Source of the DNA: Chitinophagales bacterium
GTDB lineage: Bacteria > Bacteroidota > Bacteroidia > Chitinophagales > UBA2359
Length of the DNA stretch: 5,076 bases
Direction of reading: 5' to 3'
Assembly: GCA_020629335.1 (NCBI GenBank)
Contig: JAHDDN010000421.1
Coordinates: 1-5,076, forward strand
Shown here: positions 1-5,076 of the stretch, in pieces
Position numbering within the stretch: position 1 is the first letter of the stretch
How the letters are laid out: every line of letters begins with the position of its first letter
Translations under genes and position numbers: made by a program
Notes under the pieces: generated by a model
The model's input: the letters and a program-made list of their open reading frames with translations, nothing else
The model's database searches: none
What the model was told of the DNA's origin: nothing

Positions 1-219
1 GGCTTAGGGATGGAAGTGGTATGTGGCGTCAATGGCATGACTTATGGAGCTTAGGCAGACGTAGGCTGGCCCGAAGGGCAGACAAGTATGCCTTAGCGGA
101 ATAGGCAGGACATAGCCGCATAAGAACGGACAGCCCGACCTTTTCTGATTTTTTCATCGGAGGGCGCACACATAGGTAGCGCCCCTACTGTCCGATGAAA
201 AAATCAGAAAAGGGAAGCT
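1..219 (+). repeat. Dispersed structured element, copy A (putative three-way-junction RNA or repeat)
   Basis: This non-coding stretch is clearly more GC-rich than its surroundings and is homologous to the reverse complement of 4197-4445. The two most conserved blocks are 6-29 and 112-138. The pairing I infer is as follows. P1 is 2-5 with 215-218, plus a possible G1-T219 wobble. P2 is GGG 7-9 with CCC 134-136, then T11-A132 and G12-C131, an internal loop containing G13/A14 opposite G129/A130, and an 8-bp helix 20-27 with 115-122. P3 is 139-161 with 191-213. The junction nucleotides are A6, G137-A138 and G214. The middle of P2 (28-114) is less conserved; it may hold small hairpins at 28-41 and 69-79. 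The left end may extend beyond the window. No open reading frame of note was seen. The homology is seen directly; the fold is inferred from two copies. Confidence 0.75.
139..213. repeat. Perfect 23-bp inverted repeat (P3 hairpin of copy A)
   Basis: The left arm 139-161 is the exact reverse complement of the right arm 191-213. Inside the 29-nt loop, GGGCGC at 162-167 pairs with GCGCCC at 179-184, so the stem can continue after six unpaired bases (185-190). The hairpin starts directly after the conserved GCCCGA of the element. It is not followed by a T-run on either strand, so it is a poor intrinsic terminator candidate; the real terminator of the neighbouring gene lies at 241-286. Confidence 0.9.
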
Positions 220-240
220 CCTTATAAAAAGTTTTTTGAT

Positions 241-286
241 TTAAATATAAAAGGCGACTCCGCCCAATAATGAGCAGAATCGCCTT
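241..286 (-). terminator. Intrinsic terminator of the VIT/vWA gene
   Basis: Read on the minus strand, 286-274 pairs with 263-251 over 13 continuous base pairs, with a 10-nt loop (273-264). It is followed by a U-rich tail (TTTTATATTT, from 252 down to 243). Two of the pairs, 276/261 and 279/258, are G-U wobbles in the minus-strand RNA but would be C/A mismatches in a plus-strand transcript. The structure is therefore tuned to leftward transcription. It begins 38 nt after the stop codon at 325. Confidence 0.8.
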
Positions 287-324
287 CTCTATTTCCTAAT
301 GAAACTTCTAAAATTTATTGTCTA

Positions 325-2493
325 TTATTTTATCATAAATTTCTCGGTATCTACCACCTGAGCATTAGCGATTAGGGTGGCAAAATACATTCCTGAAGAT
401 AGTTGATCAAGTGTTATATTAATAATATTCTCGCCCCTTTTTATGTCATAGTGATAAACTCCAACTGTTTTACCATTGATGTCTTTAATATGAATGCTTA
501 GTTCTTTATCCTCAAATTGCTTTGGATTTTCCAGCTTGATTCTGAGCTGTCCTTCGGCACCAATGATCGTTCCTAAAATTTTGAAATGCGCTACTTCTGA
601 ATCATAAGCCTCATAAATATCATCTGAATATACTGCAACTCCTCCAGTTCCATCATAGGTTGTACCATCACTTCCTTCTTCTGCACTTCCTGTTAAAGCA
701 CTACTATCAACTGCTACAAAGGAGGTATACTCTGTTATCAAACTATATTGCAATCCTAATTGCGTAATTTCTTCTTCTATGCTAATTGTATCGTTCTCAT
801 TGCTGGCGATACCATAATCTGACATTAACTTAATTCGCTTACGGGCCCATAAATATTTCAAGGCTATATTTTCATCTGAGCCCTCGGTATAATCGGCAAA
901 GTTTAATGTACTTGATACTTCTCCATCTGCATAATCTCCTAAAATATTAATACTTCCTTCCGCAGGGGTATTATATTTACCGTATATGATAATCGGTCTT
1001 TGAGCGAATACGTCTGGAATAGTCAAGGGCTCAATATCGTAGACATCAATTCCTTCAAAGGTAGCTTCAATATTTGTTAAAACAGGTCGTTCGATATACT
1101 CTTTAAATATTTCTGCTGTTTGGCTGGCCTCACTCATGCTAGGAACAATAAAAGGTTCTCCTTCACCAACATATGCAATTCCTTCGATGATGTAACGGTT
1201 AGGGTTAGAACCTATTCCAAAAGCAAAGAAATTGGCTTCATTCAAGTTTTCACGAATCAGATCGTAAGCTTCTTTTTCTACTGTAACAAATCCATCCGTT
1301 ATTATAACAAAGGTTCTTGAATATCCATCTGTTCCTCCCATATCTAAGGCGGTTTCCATAGCTGGTAATAGCCAAGTGCCACCTCCTGCACCTTGACCAT
1401 CTATCATTTCTAATGCCATTTCAATATTTCCGTTAGTGGCATTTAATGAAGTGGGAGATAATATGTCTGCACCTCCTGAAAAGAACATAATGTTGAACTT
1501 ATCATCCATATTTAAATCTGTCAATAAATTAGAAATAAGTTCTTTGGATACTTCTAAGGGCTCTCCACTCATGGAACCAGAAACATCCATGATAAAAATG
1601 TATTCTCTTGGAGGGCTATCAAAAATGACTTTCGGCTTAGCGGGTTGAATCATAGATAAGAAGAAATTCTCTTCCTCTCCTTCATATAATAGCAGTCCTG
1701 TTTCTATCTCATTATCATCCAAAGAATAGTCTACCACATAATCGACACCTGGATGAGTGGGTAAATAAGAATGTGCTGAATTGCCATCATATTCAAAGGT
1801 TGCGCTATGAGACATGCATTCTGCTTCTAAGGGCATTCCTGCATGGATAGTTAAGTTGATATTTAAGTCTGTTTCTGTCACAAGTGGCAATTCTGCTATA
1901 GACTGACTCACCCATTCCTCTCCACCATAGGTAAATCTTGGGCCTACAACGCTTGGGAAAACAAATTGATAAACGCCATTGGTAGGCACTAATAATTCGG
2001 TATAATTCATTCGTACGATCAAAGAGTCTCCTGCTTGTACATTGGCCAGACTCATTTGAAATACATTAGGCTTTTCTTGCTCCAGTAAGGAGGCTGTTAA
2101 GCCAGAAGAATCCGCTTGTTCGAACACCTCTTCTGCTTCTTCTTTTCTCATGATCACCGCTTGGATAGTATCCTCATCGAGTATCATTTGCATCGCATAA
2201 ATGGCAGCATTGGTAGACATGGGAAAAACATAGTTGGCATCCACTATGGAATCACCAGAATTGTAGTAAGTTTGCTCCACCACTACATTAGCTATTACAC
2301 CACTTACAGTGGCGCTTACATCCGTAGATAGGAGTGAAAAATTCACCCCTGTAGTATCTGCACAGGATATGCTAAAATAGGGGCTTTCTGTCACATCATC
2401 CTCTTGAGCAAAGGCGATGATGGACGATAAAAAAAGGACTAAACAGCTTATAAAAAGACTGTTTATCAGGCTTTGTACTTTTTGGGATTTCAT
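325..2493 (-). CDS. Secreted VIT and von Willebrand factor type A domain protein with T9SS sorting domain
   Basis: The product is a 722-residue exported protein. Residues 1-29 form a signal peptide with cleavage likely after AFA29, leaving Gln30 first. Residues ~37-168 match the VIT (vault/inter-alpha-trypsin) domain, including the YVFPM segment at 88-92. Residues ~297-450 are a vWA domain with a complete metal-ion-dependent adhesion site: D303, S305 and S307 in DVSGSMSG, T373 after a Gly run, and D400 in TDG. The segment ~542-596, ending YTSFVAVD, is typical of VIT/vWA proteins. A Gly/Ser/acidic linker (~597-628) leads to a C-terminal beta domain ending GMYFATLIAN and KFMIK, a type A sorting signal for type IX secretion. 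The likely role is a metal-dependent adhesion or protein-binding factor at the cell surface; the ligand is unknown. The ATG start is chosen because the signal peptide follows it directly. No Shine-Dalgarno is visible, as is usual in Bacteroidota. Confidence 0.93.
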   Translation of the reverse strand: MKSQKVQSLINSLFISCLVLFLSSIIAFAQEDDVTESPYFSISCADTTGVNFSLLSTDVSATVSGVIANVVVEQTYYNSGDSIVDANYVFPMSTNAAIYAMQMILDEDTIQAVIMRKEEAEEVFEQADSSGLTASLLEQEKPNVFQMSLANVQAGDSLIVRMNYTELLVPTNGVYQFVFPSVVGPRFTYGGEEWVSQSIAELPLVTETDLNINLTIHAGMPLEAECMSHSATFEYDGNSAHSYLPTHPGVDYVVDYSLDDNEIETGLLLYEGEEENFFLSMIQPAKPKVIFDSPPREYIFIMDVSGSMSGEPLEVSKELISNLLTDLNMDDKFNIMFFSGGADILSPTSLNATNGNIEMALEMIDGQGAGGGTWLLPAMETALDMGGTDGYSRTFVIITDGFVTVEKEAYDLIRENLNEANFFAFGIGSNPNRYIIEGIAYVGEGEPFIVPSMSEASQTAEIFKEYIERPVLTNIEATFEGIDVYDIEPLTIPDVFAQRPIIIYGKYNTPAEGSINILGDYADGEVSSTLNFADYTEGSDENIALKYLWARKRIKLMSDYGIASNENDTISIEEEITQLGLQYSLITEYTSFVAVDSSALTGSAEEGSDGTTYDGTGGVAVYSDDIYEAYDSEVAHFKILGTIIGAEGQLRIKLENPKQFEDKELSIHIKDINGKTVGVYHYDIKRGENIINITLDQLSSGMYFATLIANAQVVDTEKFMIK

Positions 2494-2622
2494 GATAATT
2501 TGTTTGTAATTTTAAAATAAGATTAAAAATAGGTCAAAAAATAAACATGTTTAGTTTCTATAATTAAGCATACGAAATAAGTAGACAAAATGGTTGCCTC
2601 TCATTTTTAAAAATATTATCTA

Positions 2623-2652
2623 CAAAAATGAATATTACAAGAGTATGACAAA
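2623..2652 (-). promoter_or_regulatory. Possible Bacteroidota-type promoter for the VIT/vWA gene
   Basis: On the minus strand a TTTG (2652-2649) lies 18 nt upstream of CATTTTTG (2630-2623). The latter is one base off the Bacteroidota minus-7 consensus TAnnTTTG. It would imply a leader of about 120 nt. A weaker alternative is TTTG at 2589-2586 with TAATTATA at 2566-2559, 19 nt apart and closer to the start codon. The DNA is very AT-rich and such matches arise easily, so this is only a candidate. The 192-nt gap after the peroxidase gene does fit an independent promoter. Confidence 0.25.
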
Positions 2653-2685
2653 ACTTTAGTTGATATTTCCTGCTAAAAAATGAAT

Positions 2686-3888
2686 TCATTTAAAAGGATC
2701 ACTATATTTCTCCTCTGTAAGTATTTCTTCATCCGTCAATGTATGAAGGAAAGCAACTAAAGCTTCTTTTTCATCTTGAGTCAATTCTAAACGCAAGACT
2801 TCTGCATCTCCTTCTACCCCATCATCCAATGTTTTTAACCTAAAATGTAAATTAGGGTGATCGGCTACACTATCGCTATAATGATTGACAACATCCATTA
2901 AAGTTTCAAATCTACCATCATGCATATAAGGAGCAGTATTAGCAATATTTCTTAAACTGGGTACTTTGAATAAGGCATTGTGATCTGAATTCCCTGTTAT
3001 TTCACCTTTGCCATTGTCACTATAATCAAGAGAAAGTCCATTGTTTTTAGCCTCATCATTGACATGCTGAGGGGTACCATGACAATATAAACAAGTGGCG
3101 CCTTTTCGCCCTCTATAATAAATATCCAATCCAATATTTTCCTGTTCAGTAAAGTTAGGGAAATTTGGCATTTGCTCTTCATCTTCAGGAAAACCAGCAG
3201 CAGCAAAACCCACATCAAACTTAGAGTTAACTGCAACAATTGAGCGAACAAATTGAGAAAGTGCTTGGGCAATTCGATAAGTAGTTACTTCAGAACTTCC
3301 AAATGCCTTTTCAAATAATACCTGATAATAATCTAAGTCCTGAAGTTTAACTTCCAATGCATCTAACTCCATTCCCATTTCAATATGATCTTTTATGGGA
3401 ATCAGTACTTGCTCTTCTAATGTTGCCGCTCTTTCATCCCAAAAAAACCTTCCATTTTCATAGAATTTACTATTAATTAAAGTCATTGAATTTCGTCGAG
3501 TAGTTTCACCATTTAACCCAATACTAAATTGATTATTGTCCGAAAAAGCAGCGCTTTGCTCATGACAGGATGCACATGAAATAGTATTATTGACTGATAA
3601 ATTATTATCATAAAACAACACCCTTCCAAGCGTAGCACCAGCATCAGTTATAGGATTCTCGTCAGGTGTATTATCTGATTCATTCGCTTCATTAGAATTA
3701 TAATGCTCTGGCAAGGCAGGATTAGCATAATTGAATAGCTGAGCTGGAAGATTCAGTACTTCATTTAGTATATCAAAATCAGATTCAGAATAATTGATAA
3801 TTTCCGAAAACTCATCTCCTTCATCATCACAAGAGAAAAATAGCACTATTGATAAAAGGCAGGCGAGTATTAATAATTGCTTTGTCAT
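2686..3888 (-). CDS. Di-haem cytochrome c peroxidase / MauG family lipoprotein
   Basis: The product is a 400-residue protein of the bacterial di-haem cytochrome c peroxidase family, which reduces hydrogen peroxide with electrons from small c-type cytochromes; MauG-like relatives oxidise other substrates. Residues 1-20 are a lipoprotein signal with lipobox LFFSC, so Cys20 is probably lipidated and the enzyme tethered to a membrane facing the periplasm. An acidic, Asn-rich linker follows (~21-80). The first haem site is CASCH (105-109) and the second CLYCH (266-270). The family segment RFFWDERA (147-154, with Trp150 between the haems) is present, as is APYMHDGRF (319-327). Length is normal and nothing is truncated. 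The distal ligand of the second haem could be a Met or, as in MauG, a Tyr (Y337 is a candidate); alignment is needed. The substrate is not determined by context. The stop is TGA, and no ribosome binding site is evident. Confidence 0.93.
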   Translation of the reverse strand: MTKQLLILACLLSIVLFFSCDDEGDEFSEIINYSESDFDILNEVLNLPAQLFNYANPALPEHYNSNEANESDNTPDENPITDAGATLGRVLFYDNNLSVNNTISCASCHEQSAAFSDNNQFSIGLNGETTRRNSMTLINSKFYENGRFFWDERAATLEEQVLIPIKDHIEMGMELDALEVKLQDLDYYQVLFEKAFGSSEVTTYRIAQALSQFVRSIVAVNSKFDVGFAAAGFPEDEEQMPNFPNFTEQENIGLDIYYRGRKGATCLYCHGTPQHVNDEAKNNGLSLDYSDNGKGEITGNSDHNALFKVPSLRNIANTAPYMHDGRFETLMDVVNHYSDSVADHPNLHFRLKTLDDGVEGDAEVLRLELTQDEKEALVAFLHTLTDEEILTEEKYSDPFK

Positions 3889-4196
3889 GTGATCAGTTTA
3901 TTTCATTCAATTATTATAAGTAGCTAAAGTTAATTATTTCAGCAGTTCTGATGGCCTCTTTTTAGCTCATCAAGAATGCACGAATAATTACCATCAACAA
4001 CTTAGTGACAAAACAAATTGATCAATCCCCTATGCACAATGTCATGGAAATAATAAAAAATCAACCAACACTCTGGGCGTAGCCTCTGACTACGACCTTA
4101 AATTGCTCAACTCAAGAGGCGTAGTCAGAGTTTTCGATTTCCCATTTTAATAGATTCTTATTTCACTTTAGAGATAGGCAATTAAATTTATTTTGG
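3889..4196. other. Non-coding region upstream of the peroxidase gene
   Basis: This is the AT-rich leader and promoter region of the peroxidase gene, plus spacer. I see no convincing open reading frame. I looked for the Bacteroidota promoter pair TTTG and TAnnTTTG and found no good match near the start codon, so the promoter is unplaced. The only clear structure is the inverted repeat set at 4076-4130, listed separately. Copy B of the structured element begins at 4197 and continues to 4445. Confidence 0.6.
4076..4130. repeat. Inverted repeats with two mutually exclusive hairpins
   Basis: The arm CTCTGACTACG (4084-4094) is the perfect reverse complement of CGTAGTCAGAG (4120-4130). Three further pairs, 4096-4098 with 4117-4119, become possible if A4095 bulges. 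The same left arm can instead pair upstream: CGTAG at 4078-4082 with CTACG at 4090-4094, extended by GG 4076-4077 with CC 4096-4097. On the plus strand the larger hairpin is followed by TTTTCGATTT, which looks weakly terminator-like, but no plus-strand gene precedes it. A dispersed palindromic repeat is the simplest reading. Confidence 0.7.
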
Positions 4197-4202
4197 CGCA
4201 TC

Positions 4203-4288
4203 CGCCTACGCTCGTAAAAACAAAGTCTACAGCAGGAGTAAAAATAATTCGTAATTTAATTTCATGGCTCCAACTAAGAGCGTAGGCG
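4203..4288. repeat. 11-bp inverted repeat (P3 hairpin of copy B)
   Basis: CGCCTACGCTC at 4203-4213 is the exact reverse complement of GAGCGTAGGCG at 4278-4288. The 64-nt loop between them is AT-rich and contains a possible GGAG/CTCC pairing (4235-4238 with 4268-4271). On the minus strand the stem begins directly after GCCCGA, exactly where the unrelated 23-bp stem begins in copy A. Confidence 0.8.
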
Positions 4289-4370
4289 TCGGGCTATCCG
4301 TTCTTATGTGGCTATGCTGCTCCTATTACGCTAAGACACACTTGTCTCTTATTGGAGCCTGCGTGAGTCC

Positions 4371-4401
4371 TGTAGAAGACGCATTGCAATGCGTCTCTAC
4401 A
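4371..4401. repeat. 31-nt near-perfect palindrome nested in copy B
   Basis: GACGCATTG (4378-4386) abuts its exact reverse complement CAATGCGTC (4387-4395). The pairing continues as 4377-4396 and then 4371-4375 with 4397-4401, leaving A4376 as a single bulge, for 15 base pairs in all. The matching part of copy A (about 46-58) is shorter and lacks it, so this looks like an inserted small palindromic repeat. Confidence 0.8.
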
Positions 4402-4485
4402 TTAGTCGCTGCATAAACGCCACATACCACTTCTATCCCTATGCGTTTTTAATATTGGGTATTGGATAAAGAATGTTGAAAAAAA

Positions 4486-5076
4486 TTACAGATTTTTTCT
4501 ATATCGTTTAACCATATCTTCTTGGCTTTCGAAAGGATTGTCTGTATTAAGTTGTTCATTTAACATCCTTCCCATAGTTGGGAATCCAGGTCTTTCTACT
4601 CGATACATCTCACTCCAAAGCTTGGATCTCATAAATGCTTTAGCACAATGTAAAAACATTTCATTAATAGTGATCACAATGCAGCTTTTCGGAGGGTTCT
4701 TTTCTTCTTGAAATAGTTTCATATATCCTTCATCGGTTGAGATGACCACGCTTCCATTGATTCTTAGGGTTTCATCTATTCCAGGAATGAAGAAAAGGCA
4801 GCCTACACTCCCTGTTTCGACTATATTCACCAGACTATCCACTCGATTATTTCCTTTAGCATCTGGAACCAATAAAGTCCGATCATCCAAAATTTTCACA
4901 AATCCAGGTTCTCCTCCCCTCGGTGAAGCATCCGATCGACCGTTTTTATCAAAGGTACTCATCACAAAAAATGGGGAGTGCAAAATGAAGTTCTTAGAAT
5001 GCTTTTCTAATTCTTCTAATACCTTGATCTTAGCTCGCCCTTTCGGCCAGCCATATAGTTCTCGTAATTGTTCTTC
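4486..5076 (-). CDS. Pyridoxamine 5'-phosphate oxidase-like FMN-binding protein, MSMEG_1061/DR2398 type (5' end off the window)
   Basis: The visible 196 residues belong to the split-barrel flavoprotein superfamily related to pyridoxamine phosphate oxidase. They closely resemble the subgroup named after DR2398/MSMEG_1061, as recalled from the motifs ASPRGGEPGF, GNNRVDS, PGIDETLRINGS and HCAKAFMRSKLW. Members are probably cytoplasmic FMN (or related cofactor) proteins whose substrate is not established. There is no signal peptide in the visible part. The frame stays open to the window edge, and its first visible residues (EEQLRELYGWPKGRAK) already match the family's N-terminus, so probably only about 5-10 residues are missing. 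A TTG codon at 4983-4981 can be mistaken for the start, but 31 in-frame family-like residues precede it. The stop is TAA; no intrinsic terminator hairpin follows, and structured element copy B begins 40 nt downstream. Confidence 0.88.
   Translation of the reverse strand, partial: EEQLRELYGWPKGRAKIKVLEELEKHSKNFILHSPFFVMSTFDKNGRSDASPRGGEPGFVKILDDRTLLVPDAKGNNRVDSLVNIVETGSVGCLFFIPGIDETLRINGSVVISTDEGYMKLFQEEKNPPKSCIVITINEMFLHCAKAFMRSKLWSEMYRVERPGFPTMGRMLNEQLNTDNPFESQEDMVKRYRKNL

Larger units (their letters stand above)
4197..4445 (-). repeat. Dispersed structured element, copy B (putative three-way-junction RNA or repeat)
   Basis: Read on the minus strand this matches 1-219. P1 is 4445-4441 (CGCAT) with 4201-4197 (ATGCG). 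P2 is GGG 4439-4437 with CCC 4293-4291 and an 8-bp perfect helix 4426-4419 with 4312-4305. P3 is 4288-4278 with 4213-4203. The junction nucleotides A, GA and G are identical to copy A. Across the P2 core blocks (23 and 27 nt) only three bases differ from copy A, and all keep their pairing. The element begins 40 nt after the stop codon of the flavoprotein gene on the same strand, so it could be transcribed as its 3' untranslated region. Copy A, however, has no such relation to its neighbour, which argues against a gene-specific regulator. The middle differs from copy A mainly by a palindrome at 4371-4401. Confidence 0.75.

Noticed and set aside
46..221. GGAGCTT at 46-52 can pair perfectly with AAGCTCC at 215-221.
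   Set aside because: It competes with the P1 pairing and has no counterpart in copy B, so it is probably coincidental.
1120..2331. Short plus-strand open frames at 1120-1320, 1436-1648 and 2116-2331.
   Set aside because: They lie opposite the VIT/vWA gene, have no recognisable domains, and are antisense shadows of it.
2678..2691. Perfect 14-nt palindrome AAATGAATTCATTT overlapping the peroxidase stop codon, followed by T's on the minus strand.
   Set aside because: As a terminator it leaves only about five A/T-dominated pairs around a 4-nt loop, too weak to call.
2997..3272. A 91-codon minus-strand frame inside the peroxidase gene.
   Set aside because: It is a different frame of a well-supported gene; its composition is biased and shows no family features.
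3981..4019. Minus-strand TTTG followed 18 nt later by TAATTATT as a peroxidase promoter.
   Set aside because: The second box misses the TAnnTTTG consensus at two positions, and the site lies over 90 nt from the start codon in AT-rich DNA.
4180..4261. AT-rich inverted repeat: 4180-4194 pairs with 4241-4246 plus 4253-4261.
   Set aside because: It is low-complexity A/T sequence, needs a 6-nt interruption, and interleaves with the better-supported P3 stem of copy B, so it is probably chance.
4486..4983. A shorter flavoprotein reading frame starting at a TTG codon at 4983.
   Set aside because: The frame continues upstream to the window edge with residues typical of the family N-terminus, so TTG is an internal Leu.

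Overview
The window looks like a low-GC genome of the phylum Bacteroidota, most likely a marine or Cytophagales-type bacterium. Three things point there: a large secreted protein ends in a type IX secretion (T9SS) sorting domain, no Shine-Dalgarno sequences are visible upstream of the starts, and the intergenic DNA is AT-rich with GC-rich dispersed elements. The lineage below phylum is inference.

Layout. All three protein genes lie on the minus strand. From right to left they are: a pyridoxamine-phosphate-oxidase-like FMN protein cut by the right edge (4486-5076); a ~600 bp non-coding stretch with inverted repeats and a structured element (3889-4485); a di-haem cytochrome c peroxidase lipoprotein (2686-3888); a 192 bp gap; and a VIT plus von Willebrand A surface protein with a T9SS tail (325-2493), followed by a convincing intrinsic terminator (241-286). 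Positions 1-240 are non-coding and hold a second copy of the structured element. The genes do not form an obvious pathway. Two encode envelope or exported proteins and one a probably cytoplasmic flavoprotein, and the spacing does not suggest a tight operon.

The most interesting content is non-coding. Positions 1-219 (+) and 4197-4445 (-) are two diverged copies of one element. Comparing them gives a consistent three-way-junction fold: a short closing helix P1, a long helix P2 with a conserved purine-rich internal loop, and a hairpin P3 whose sequence differs completely between copies but which begins and ends at the same place and stays perfectly paired. All three substitutions in the conserved P2 core preserve pairing (one G-C to A-U double change, one G-U to A-U), and P1 carries a T-A to A-T compensatory change. 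This suggests a structured RNA or structure-dependent mobile repeat that I cannot assign to a named family. Copy B also carries a 31-nt near-perfect palindrome absent from copy A, and a further inverted repeat with two mutually exclusive pairings lies at 4076-4130.
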